Assembly (NCBI GenBank): GCA_031275535.1
Contig: JAISOR010000276.1
Location: 1-13,655, forward strand
From: Treponema sp.
GTDB taxonomy: Bacteria; Spirochaetota; Spirochaetia; Treponematales; Breznakiellaceae
DNA length: 13,655 nt
Reading direction: 5' to 3'
Below, one piece after another: positions 8,645 to 13,655 of the stretch. The notes under the pieces are model-generated. The model made no database searches, had not been told where the DNA came from, and worked only from the letters and a program-made list of their open reading frames with translations. Every line of letters begins with the position of its first letter. Position 1 is the first letter of the stretch. The position numbers and the translations under genes are program-made.

Positions 8645-9082
8645 TTAGCGTTTTAGGACAGAAACGACCCGCTCCAAAACTTTTTTGCGGTCCAATGGCT
8701 TCACAATATAGCTTTTTGCGCCCATCAGGAGGGATTTTTTTACCACATCCTCTTTTCCCAGGGCGCTGACCATGATAACGATGGCTTCTTTGTCAAACTC
8801 CAGGATTTTCTCCAAAGCGGAAACCCCATCCATTACCGGCATCGTGATGTCCATGGTGACCAAATCAATATTTGGGTACAGTTCTTTGTATTTTTCTACC
8901 CCCTGGGCCCCATCCGCAGCGGTACCCGCGACTTCGAAGCCTTCGGAAGTAAAGATTTGACCTAATTGTTTCGCAATAAACATGGAATCATCAACCACGA
9001 GAACCCTATATGAGCCGCCCTCCGGCCGCTGTCCCTCGGGGGGTTTCTCATTGATGCTGGGCATATCACTCTTTGCTATCAT
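8645..9082 (-). CDS. CheY-like single-domain response regulator
   Basis: Receiver-only signalling protein of 145 residues. After a polar, probably disordered N-terminal tail (about 1-24) comes one receiver domain with the acidic pair Asp31-Asp32 (VVDDS), phospho-acceptor Asp78 (VTMDITMPVMDG), the switch Ser106 (MVSALG) and Lys128 (IVKPL). There is no output domain, so it must act by protein contact, as in chemotaxis or a phosphorelay. The ATG at 9082 is supported by GAGGAG eight bases upstream; the inner ATG of MPSIN has no ribosome binding site. It converges on the TPR-GAF-GGDEF gene and diverges from dus. No histidine kinase is nearby, so the partner is unknown. A link to the neighbouring cyclase is possible but rests on adjacency alone. 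Confidence 0.92.
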   Translation of the reverse strand: MIAKSDMPSINEKPPEGQRPEGGSYRVLVVDDSMFIAKQLGQIFTSEGFEVAGTAADGAQGVEKYKELYPNIDLVTMDITMPVMDGVSALEKILEFDKEAIVIMVSALGKEDVVKKSLLMGAKSYIVKPLDRKKVLERVVSVLKR

Positions 9083-9107
9083 GCGGTACGCTCCTCTTCT
9101 TCTTTAT

Positions 9108-9136
9108 ACTCTATGGCATAGAATATTACAAGTCAA
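9108..9136 (-). promoter_or_regulatory. Candidate promoter for the CheY-like gene
   Basis: On the minus strand TTGACT (9131-9136), 17 bases, TAGAGT (9108-9113), followed by the ribosome binding site and ATG at 9082. A second, consensus TTGACA (9155-9160) lies further upstream but has no -10 at the right distance. Confidence 0.45.
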
Positions 9137-9170
9137 GGGGCCATCTTTTGCTTTTGTCAATAACCCCTTG
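9134..9170. promoter_or_regulatory. Inverted repeat between two divergent promoters
   Basis: CAAGGGG (9134-9140) and CCCCTTG (9164-9170) form a perfect 7-bp inverted repeat with a 23-base spacer. The left arm overlaps the -35 of the response-regulator promoter, and the right arm ends two bases before the -35 of the dus promoter. This symmetric placement suits a shared operator, though chance cannot be excluded for a repeat this short. Confidence 0.35.
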
Positions 9171-9171
9171 T

Positions 9172-9200
9172 TTGAATTAAACAAGTTCATACAGTATTAT
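9172..9200 (+). promoter_or_regulatory. Candidate promoter for dus
   Basis: TTGAAT (9172-9177), 17 bases, TATTAT (9195-9200), a good sigma-70-like pair. The -10 ends only three bases before the chosen dus ATG (9204), so transcripts from here would be leaderless or would begin just inside the gene. Confidence 0.45.
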
Positions 9201-9203
9201 ATC

Positions 9204-10226
9204 ATGAATATACCGTTCTTGCTAGCGCCCATGGCAGAATTAAGCCACCGGGCCCTAAGGGAATTGATAGAAGGCTTCGGCGGCTGTGATGAGTATTTTT
9301 CCGAGATGATCAGCGCCGGGGCCTTGACCAGCGGCGGCCCCTTTGAGTCCTATTATACCGACGCCGGACCCAGGCCGGAAAAGATGGTATATCAACTGAT
9401 GGGCGCGGATACCGGGCAGTTAGCCGCCGCCGCGGCCCTCCTGGACCGGTGTGAATGCGCCGGAATCGACATCAACATGGGCTGTTCCGCCCCGGCGATC
9501 CGGCGGACCGGGGCCGGGGTAGGGTGGATGGCTTCGCTTGACCGGGCCATGGCCATGATCGGCCGGGTACGGAGGTGTACGAAAAAACGGCTCAGCGTAA
9601 AGCTCCGCCTGGGTTTTGAGGACGATTTTGAGTATCTGCTGAGGTTCTGCCGGGGTCTTGAATCCGCGGGCACGGAACTCATCATCCTCCATCCCCGGAC
9701 CGCGGGGGAAAAATTTAAACGCCGGGCCCGGTGGGAGTATGTGGGGCGGCTCCGTTCAGCCCTGGGCATCCCCGTGGCCGGTAATGGGGATATTGCCGGC
9801 GCCGCGGATCTGGCCCGCCGGGCCGCCTCCGGCGGGGTTGACGCCCTTATGGCCGGCCGGGCGGCCCTCCGCTGCCCCTGGATATTCGCCCAGGCCCGGG
9901 CCCGGGGGCCTTCACCGGCCTTGGAAGATCCCCCCGGCCCGGCGGAGGCCGCCCCCCGGAAACTTCCCGCCCGTATCGACCTGGAAGACACGGCCCTCCG
10001 TTTTTTGGACCTCCTGGCCCGCTATCAGCCCCCGGAATTCCATAACAGCCGGGCCCGCCGGTTTTTTTCCTATTTTTGCGATAACCTCATCTGGGCCAAT
10101 TACCTCAAAACCCTTCTGGGCCGGGAAACGGAGCTTTCCGCCATGGCATCGGTGCTATCCGCCTATTTTCGGGACCACCCGGAAGAACGGCTCGCCCCGG
10201 TCTGCCTTACCCCAGGGCCCGCTTGA
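9204..10226 (+). CDS. dus: tRNA-dihydrouridine synthase family protein
   Basis: FMN enzyme that reduces uridine to dihydrouridine in the tRNA D-loop or a related site. The 340-residue protein begins MNIPFLLAPM, the expected first barrel strand. It shows DINMGCSAP with the catalytic Cys at 94, VKLRLGF, the LHPRT stretch, NGDI and GVDALMAGRAAL, the FMN-phosphate region; a helical C-terminal domain follows. The usual GCP motif is changed to GCSAP and the following conserved Lys residues are missing, so it belongs to a divergent subgroup and the target uridine cannot be predicted. The frame stays open upstream to 8982, but the family N-terminus fits the ATG at 9204. No Shine-Dalgarno sequence precedes that ATG. 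The last 20 bases overlap the convergent adk gene. Confidence 0.88.
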   Translation: MNIPFLLAPMAELSHRALRELIEGFGGCDEYFSEMISAGALTSGGPFESYYTDAGPRPEKMVYQLMGADTGQLAAAAALLDRCECAGIDINMGCSAPAIRRTGAGVGWMASLDRAMAMIGRVRRCTKKRLSVKLRLGFEDDFEYLLRFCRGLESAGTELIILHPRTAGEKFKRRARWEYVGRLRSALGIPVAGNGDIAGAADLARRAASGGVDALMAGRAALRCPWIFAQARARGPSPALEDPPGPAEAAPRKLPARIDLEDTALRFLDLLARYQPPEFHNSRARRFFSYFCDNLIWANYLKTLLGRETELSAMASVLSAYFRDHPEERLAPVCLTPGPA

Positions 10227-10833
10227 AATTTTCTACCACCGCGTCCACCGCCGGCCGGGCGTCCACGTCAATCAGGAGGCCCTTGGCCCGGTAATATTCG
10301 ATAAGGGGGGCGGTCTGCTCCCGGTATACCTGGAGCCGTTTCTGAACCGCCTCTTCCCGGTCGTCTTCCCGGACAAAGATCTCGCCGCCGCAGGCATCGC
10401 AGACATTTTCCTTTTGGGGCTTATTGAAGACCACATGGTAGTTGATCCCGCAGTTCCGGCAAACCCGGCGGCCCGAAAGCCGTTCCAGCACCGCCGAATC
10501 GGGGATGTCAAAGTTGACCACCCTATCCACCCGGGAAAAGCCCGCCAGGGCCTCTGCCTGGGGTATGGTCCGGGGAAAGCCGTCCAGGATATAGCCCTGC
10601 CGGGCGTCCTCCTGGGCCAGCCGCTCCTTTACCAGGGCTATGGTGGTTTCGTCATCCACCAGTTTGCCCGCGTCAATAATCGCCTTGACCGTAAGGCCCA
10701 GGGGGCTTTTTGCGGCAATGGCGGCCCGGAAAATAGCCCCCGTACTGATATGGGGCGCCTTGAGAATATCCACCGCCCTGGCGGCCAGGGTCCCTTTCCC
10801 CGCTCCGGGGGGACCAAGAAAAATTAGTTTCAT
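10207..10833 (-). CDS. adk: Adenylate kinase
   Basis: Interconverts ATP + AMP and 2 ADP; essential, cytoplasmic. The 208-residue protein has the P-loop GPPGAGKGT (7-15), the AMP-binding stretch STGAIFR (30-36), DGFPRT (84-89) and a lid with four cysteines (125, 128, 145, 148) as CxxC...CxxC, the zinc-binding long-lid form found in many Gram-positives and some other bacteria. STGAIFR replaces the common STGDMxR. The ATG at 10833 has GAGGAG upstream. It lies 17 bases downstream of the ZIP transporter gene on the same strand, so it is probably co-transcribed. The 3' end overlaps convergent dus by 20 bases. Confidence 0.96.
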   Translation of the reverse strand: MKLIFLGPPGAGKGTLAARAVDILKAPHISTGAIFRAAIAAKSPLGLTVKAIIDAGKLVDDETTIALVKERLAQEDARQGYILDGFPRTIPQAEALAGFSRVDRVVNFDIPDSAVLERLSGRRVCRNCGINYHVVFNKPQKENVCDACGGEIFVREDDREEAVQKRLQVYREQTAPLIEYYRAKGLLIDVDARPAVDAVVENFKRALG

Positions 10834-10850
10834 CTATCAACTCCTCAGTT

Positions 10851-11660
10851 TTAACCTAAACCCACATCCAAACTCATCATCAGGGCAAAACCCAGCATAA
10901 GCCCCGCGGTGGATATATGCTCGTTCCCCTCGGCCTGGGATTCGGGGATAACCTCCTCGGCCACCACGAAGATCATGGCCCCGGCGGCGAAGGCCAGGGC
11001 GTAGGGCAGGACCGGCTGGAGGTAGTAGACCAGGGCCGCGCCCAGAACCCCGGCCACGGGTTCCACTACCCCCGATAATTGGCCGTACCAGAAGGCCCGC
11101 CGCCGGCTCATCCCGTCCCGCCGCAGGGGAATGGAAACCGCCGCCCCTTCGGGAAAATTCTGCAGCCCTATACCCAGGGCCAGGGCAAAGGCGCCGGCAA
11201 TTCCCGCCCCGGGGATCCCCGCGGCAACCGCGCCAAAACCGACCCCCACGGCGAGTCCTTCGGGGATATTATGGATGGTAATGGCCAGGACCAGCAATAC
11301 CGACCGCTGCCAGTTTGTTTTTGGCCCCTCCGCGTCCTGCAGGCTGTATTCAATATGGAGATGGGGGAGGACCCGGTCCACCAGGCGGAGGAACAGGCCC
11401 CCCATGAGGAAGCCTGCCGTGGCGGGCAGCCACGGGGGGATGCCCATTTCCTCAGCCATGGCAATGGAGGGCGCCAGGAGGGACCAGAAACTGGCGGCGA
11501 TCATCACCCCCCCGGCAAAGCCTAACATTCCGTCAAGAACTTTGCGGTTGATATCCTTAAAAAAGAAAACCGTCCCCGCCCCCAGGGCGGTGACCCCGTA
11601 GGTAAAAAGGGTGGCTAAAAGCGCCTGGAAAACCACGGGCTGATTTATAAACCATTCCAT
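10851..11660 (-). CDS. ZIP-family divalent metal transporter (GufA-like)
   Basis: Inner-membrane protein predicted to import zinc or related divalent metals. The 269 residues give about eight hydrophobic segments (roughly 9-33, 41-63, 76-98, 119-142, 152-176, 188-212, 219-237, 250-267). The paired metal-site motifs are HNIPEG in segment 4 (130-135) and QNFPEG in segment 5 (167-172), with Glu200 in segment 6 and a further EE pair (235-236) in segment 7. This pattern resembles the GufA/BbZIP branch. The histidine-rich cytoplasmic loop seen in many ZIPs is only weak here (HLHIE near 100-104). The ATG at 11660 has AGGAGG upstream. adk follows 17 bases later; the zinc-lid adenylate kinase next to a zinc importer is suggestive but may be chance. 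Confidence 0.92.
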   Translation of the reverse strand: MEWFINQPVVFQALLATLFTYGVTALGAGTVFFFKDINRKVLDGMLGFAGGVMIAASFWSLLAPSIAMAEEMGIPPWLPATAGFLMGGLFLRLVDRVLPHLHIEYSLQDAEGPKTNWQRSVLLVLAITIHNIPEGLAVGVGFGAVAAGIPGAGIAGAFALALGIGLQNFPEGAAVSIPLRRDGMSRRRAFWYGQLSGVVEPVAGVLGAALVYYLQPVLPYALAFAAGAMIFVVAEEVIPESQAEGNEHISTAGLMLGFALMMSLDVGLG

Positions 11661-11745
11661 TAAGGCAGAACTCCTCCTTATATATCCATGCTATATACTA
11701 TATGATAGAACATAATTTGCCCATAGGGTATACCAGGAGCCGTTT
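11661..11745. promoter_or_regulatory. Divergent AT-rich promoter region
   Basis: This 85-base gap between the divergent ZIP and fRMsr genes holds several TATA-like hexamers (TATACT 11694-11699, TATGAT 11701-11706). No convincing -35 was found at 16-18 bases on either strand. It also contains both ribosome binding sites: AGGAGG for the ZIP gene (minus) and AGGAG at 11734-11738 for fRMsr. Promoters are expected here but cannot be assigned precisely. Confidence 0.4.
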
Positions 11746-12231
11746 ATGGTGAATATGCAGAAGAAAGGGGAGGGGGAAGAGAACCTTGCCTCCATGGTTG
11801 AGGCGGTCCGGGCCCTGCTTGAGGGGGAGACCGACCTTATAGCCGCCCTGGCCAACAGTTCCGCAGTTATCAAGGCCTGTCTTGAGGACATCAACTGGGC
11901 CGGGTTTTATATCCTTAAAGGAAAGGAACTGGTCCTGGGCCCCTTCCAGGGACTCCCCGCCTGCACCCGGATAGGGGAGGGGAAGGGGGTCTGCGGCAGG
12001 GCGGTTCAGGAAGGGAAGCCCCTGATCGTCCCCGATGTCCATGCCTTTCCGGGACACATTGCCTGTGATTCGGCCTCGAAGTCCGAGATAGTGATCCCCC
12101 TCTTTAAGGGGGCTCAGGTCTACGGGGTCCTGGACGTGGACAGCCCCCGGCTTAACCGGTTTTCGGGCCCCGAGGCGGACCATTTAATCCGGGTGGGCCG
12201 CCTGATAAGCGGTTTCCTAAGCGGGATCTAA
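11746..12231 (+). CDS. msrC: Free methionine-(R)-sulfoxide reductase (GAF domain)
   Basis: Reduces free methionine-R-sulfoxide back to methionine, part of oxidative-damage repair. The 161-residue protein is a single GAF domain. It carries the three cysteines diagnostic of fRMsr: Cys73 and Cys83 (ACTRIGEGKGVCG) and Cys107 (HIACDSASKSEIV). NWAGFYI at 50-56 and GVLDVDSP at 127-134 also match the family. These cysteines separate it from GAF domains that only bind ligands. The ATG at 11746 has AGGAG about seven bases upstream; an ATG at codon 4 is a less likely alternative. The quinone reductase-like gene begins 35 bases downstream on the same strand, so the two probably form an operon linked to oxidative stress. 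Confidence 0.93.
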   Translation: MVNMQKKGEGEENLASMVEAVRALLEGETDLIAALANSSAVIKACLEDINWAGFYILKGKELVLGPFQGLPACTRIGEGKGVCGRAVQEGKPLIVPDVHAFPGHIACDSASKSEIVIPLFKGAQVYGVLDVDSPRLNRFSGPEADHLIRVGRLISGFLSGI

Positions 12232-12266
12232 GGGCCTCCGCGGCGGGCAGGGCCCAAAGGAAGGAT

Positions 12267-12863
12267 ATGCGGGTTTTTATCGTCTATGCGCACCCCAGCG
12301 AAGATTCTTTTACCCGTCACGTGCGGGATAGTTTTATCCGGGGCCTGGAGAGCGGGGGCCATTCATACATCCTCTCGGATCTGTATAAGATGCGTTTTTC
12401 GAGCGATATGAGCGAAGGGGAATATCTGCGGGAGGCCTATTACCGGGAAGAGTTGCCGGTCCCCGATGAGGTCCGGGCCGAGCAGGAGAAGATCAACGGC
12501 AGCGACGCCATAGTTTTTATCTATCCCGTTTTTTGGACCGAAGCTCCGGCAAAACTGGTAGGCTGGTTTGACCGGGTCTGGACCTATGGCTTTGCCTACG
12601 GAAACAGGACCATGAAACAGCTTGAAAAGGGACTGATTATCTGCGTGGCGGGGAATACCATGGAGTATTTTGAGCGGACCGGCCTTTTAAAGGCCATGGA
12701 ACAGGTCATGCTTCAGGATAGGCTCTTTGACCGGGTTAAGGCCAGGGAGATGCTGGTCCTGGACGCCGCCAGCCGGGAATTGCCCCAGCGGCAGGCCCTT
12801 TGGGACAGCCATTTGCGGCGGGCCTTTGAGGCCGGCCGGGATCTGGGAAAGGGCGGGACTTGA
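12267..12863 (+). CDS. Flavodoxin-fold NAD(P)H:quinone oxidoreductase-like protein
   Basis: Flavodoxin_2-type flavoprotein of 198 residues related to NQO1/MdaB/KefF, predicted to reduce quinones or similar electrophiles with two electrons from NAD(P)H. MRVFIVYAHPSEDSF at the N-terminus matches the flavin-phosphate loop. YPVFWTEAPAKLVGWFDRVW (86-105), followed by GFAYG (108-112), is the family's flavin/substrate-binding signature. CVAGNT (126-131) corresponds to the next nucleotide-binding loop. The ATG at 12267 follows AAGGAAGG. It is the second gene after fRMsr. No transmembrane segment is seen. The physiological acceptor is unknown, and a role in potassium-efflux regulation like KefF is not supported because no kefC is nearby. 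Confidence 0.88.
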   Translation: MRVFIVYAHPSEDSFTRHVRDSFIRGLESGGHSYILSDLYKMRFSSDMSEGEYLREAYYREELPVPDEVRAEQEKINGSDAIVFIYPVFWTEAPAKLVGWFDRVWTYGFAYGNRTMKQLEKGLIICVAGNTMEYFERTGLLKAMEQVMLQDRLFDRVKAREMLVLDAASRELPQRQALWDSHLRRAFEAGRDLGKGGT

Positions 12864-12890
12864 CATCCTGAAAGGGCCGTATATGGGCGC

Positions 12891-13400
12891 TTACCCTTCG
12901 GCCCGGATGATTCGAAGCCGGGTCGCATACCCCGCCCTGCAGGGCGAGTCTTCGAACCCGAAAACGATGGCGGGGTTGAGACCCGGCAGTCTAATAAAGT
13001 TCCTGGCGAACGACGATACCCCGCCCTTCAGGGCGGGGAGAGTCATTTTTACCAGTTTTTCGAGCCCGGCTTCCTCCCCATCGTTGTTTTCCACGGTAAA
13101 ATCCGCGAGCCTCTCATAGTTGGGTACCGTATCCCTATACAATTGTACCATCAATTCGTCCGCGTCCCGTAGATGGGGCCTGGCCGGATCGGGTAGGCCT
13201 CTTGCCAGTATTTCTTTGGCTTCCTCGGCGGCGGTAAATTCATAGGGGCGGGGAGGAAACAAGGGCTCGCGCTTCCCCGAACGCAGGCGCTCCGCAGTGA
13301 ATTTATCGGTATCGTAAAACTGCATCCCCAGCGCGTCCGCGGCCTTTTTCCCCGGCGTTGTTTTGCCGCTCTTGGGCATCCCTATCAAAATAAAATTCAA
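12891..13400 (-). CDS. Shikimate-kinase-like P-loop protein, reduced core and repeat-encoded tail
   Basis: The N-terminus looks like shikimate kinase: P-loop GMPKSGKTT (7-15), FYDTD (28-32) and, later, RPHLRDADELM with a YERLADFTVEN block resembling the kinase C-terminus. Between them only about 43 residues remain where shikimate kinases have about 80, and the shikimate-binding FRxxE and GGG motifs are missing. Residues about 121-169 are encoded by a pair of palindromic repeats and look unrelated to kinases. The TTG start (13400) is chosen because the protein begins MNFILIGMPKSGKTT, as expected; a GGGGGG stretch seven bases upstream is a poor ribosome binding site. It may be a decayed aroK or a different small nucleotide-binding protein. 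Function is not assigned. Confidence 0.6.
   Translation of the reverse strand: MNFILIGMPKSGKTTPGKKAADALGMQFYDTDKFTAERLRSGKREPLFPPRPYEFTAAEEAKEILARGLPDPARPHLRDADELMVQLYRDTVPNYERLADFTVENNDGEEAGLEKLVKMTLPALKGGVSSFARNFIRLPGLNPAIVFGFEDSPCRAGYATRLRIIRAEG
12927..13044. repeat. Two copies of a palindromic repeat, REP/IS200-IS605-end-like
   Basis: A 20-base unit occurs twice in direct orientation, at 12927-12946 and 13016-13035, with one mismatch; both copies start ATACCCCGCCCT. The second copy is a perfect hairpin, CCCCGCCCT / AGGGCGGGG (13019-13027 / 13030-13038). The first contains the perfect palindrome CGCCCTGCAGGGCG (12933-12946). AGTC follows both, after a five-base difference. The units are 89 bases apart. 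Such hairpin pairs resemble REP elements or the ends of non-autonomous IS200/IS605 derivatives. No transposase is present. The repeats form the 3' coding end of the shikimate-kinase-like gene. Confidence 0.6.
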
Positions 13401-13445
13401 TTTTAGCCCCCCGGTTGCCGAATTCCCGTTCCTTTATCCGGAACC

Positions 13446-13473
13446 ATTATAGCGGATTGGAAAAAAATGCCAG
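13446..13473 (-). promoter_or_regulatory. Candidate promoter of the shikimate-kinase-like gene
   Basis: On the minus strand a perfect TATAAT (13446-13451) lies 16 bases from CTGGCA (13468-13473). The start codon is 45 bases further on. An inverted repeat GTTCC / GGAAC (13428-13432 / 13440-13444) sits right after the -10, where transcription would begin. Confidence 0.5.
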
Positions 13474-13508
13474 GTGAAAGGTTTCATGGTTCATGATACA
13501 AGTTCTTC

Positions 13509-13655
13509 TTACTTTGCGGTTCCCTTTTTGGCCAGAACCATGAGGAGGGCGATGTCGCCCTGGCGGACGCCGGGGATCCGGGCGGCCTGCCCGATGGTAA
13601 AGGGCCGGACCCGGAGGAGTTTTTCCCTGGCCTCCGCGGAAAGGCCCGGGATTGC
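13509..13655 (-). CDS. mnmG: tRNA uridine-5-carboxymethylaminomethyl modification enzyme MnmG, C-terminal fragment
   Basis: Only the last 48 codons lie in the window; the gene continues beyond the right edge. The translation contains [20 protein letters not shown] and [22 protein letters not shown], which is the typical helical C-terminus of MnmG/GidA. There the usual pattern is LS.E.REKL...RP.T.GQA.RI.GV....I..L. MnmG with MnmE modifies the wobble uridine of certain tRNAs using FAD; the C-terminal region contacts MnmE and tRNA. It stops with TAA at 13509-13511, 108 bases before the next gene on the same strand. Confidence 0.85.
   Translation of the reverse strand, partial: AIPGLSAEAREKLLRVRPFTIGQAARIPGVRQGDIALLMVLAKKGTAK

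Noticed and set aside
9658..10827. Open plus-strand frame of 389 codons across dus and adk
   Set aside because: It overlaps the dus 3' part in another frame and runs antisense to all of adk; the Pro-rich translation has no recognisable domain.
12232..12255. Stem GGGCC/GGCCC between fRMsr and the quinone reductase gene
   Set aside because: Only five base pairs in GC-rich DNA; expected by chance.
12874..12904. Terminator between the quinone reductase gene and the shikimate-kinase-like gene
   Set aside because: GGGCCG/CGGCCC can pair, but the loop is 19 bases and only a very short T stretch follows, so it was not called.
12713..12928. Small minus-strand frame between the quinone reductase gene and the repeat
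   Set aside because: Low-complexity translation, no ribosome binding site, mostly antisense to a recognised gene.
12927..13044. Possible CRISPR array
   Set aside because: Only two copies of a palindromic unit, the copies differ, and no cas genes or further repeats are present.
13401..13508. tRNA or small RNA between mnmG and the shikimate-kinase-like gene
   Set aside because: No cloverleaf or convincing RNA fold was seen; the interval is explained by a promoter.

Overview
The window reads as an ordinary chromosomal stretch of an anaerobic, fairly GC-rich bacterium. My best inference is a spirochaete of the Treponema group, possibly gut-associated. The reasons are a rubredoxin:oxygen oxidoreductase-type flavodiiron protein, amino-sugar catabolism genes, a stand-alone CheY-like regulator with a short N-terminal tail, a zinc-lid adenylate kinase and compact gene packing on both strands. 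No rRNA, tRNA, CRISPR array or complete transposon was seen, so the taxonomic call is tentative.

Layout, left to right. (1) A 200-base leader with several inverted repeats precedes argG-argH (+), the last two steps of arginine synthesis. (2) A minus-strand block follows, read fprA, then nagA, then nagB: a flavodiiron oxygen/NO reductase, then the two enzymes turning N-acetylglucosamine-6-phosphate into fructose-6-phosphate. argH and nagB meet tail to tail with overlapping stop codons. (3) A divergent promoter region separates fprA from a large soluble TPR-GAF-GGDEF diguanylate cyclase (+), which converges on a CheY-like response regulator (-). (4) A second divergent region, with an inverted repeat between two promoters, leads to a tRNA-dihydrouridine synthase (+). 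Its 3' end overlaps adenylate kinase (-), which lies downstream of a ZIP-type metal transporter (-). (5) A third divergent region starts a pair on the + strand: free methionine-(R)-sulfoxide reductase and a flavodoxin-fold NAD(P)H:quinone oxidoreductase-like protein. (6) At the right end are a reduced shikimate-kinase-like P-loop gene (-), whose 3' end is made of a palindromic repeat pair, and the 3' end of mnmG (-), cut by the window edge.

Together these are housekeeping functions (arginine, adenine nucleotides, tRNA modification), amino-sugar feeding, and oxygen/oxidative-stress handling (fprA, fRMsr, quinone reductase) that would suit an anaerobe exposed to some oxygen. c-di-GMP and phosphorelay signalling are also present. 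I see no convincing new multi-gene system. The most unusual signals are palindromic DNA that appears to encode protein C-termini (the shikimate-kinase-like gene, and less clearly argG), competing stem-loops ahead of argG, and a dus start codon only three bases from a good -10 box with no ribosome binding site.
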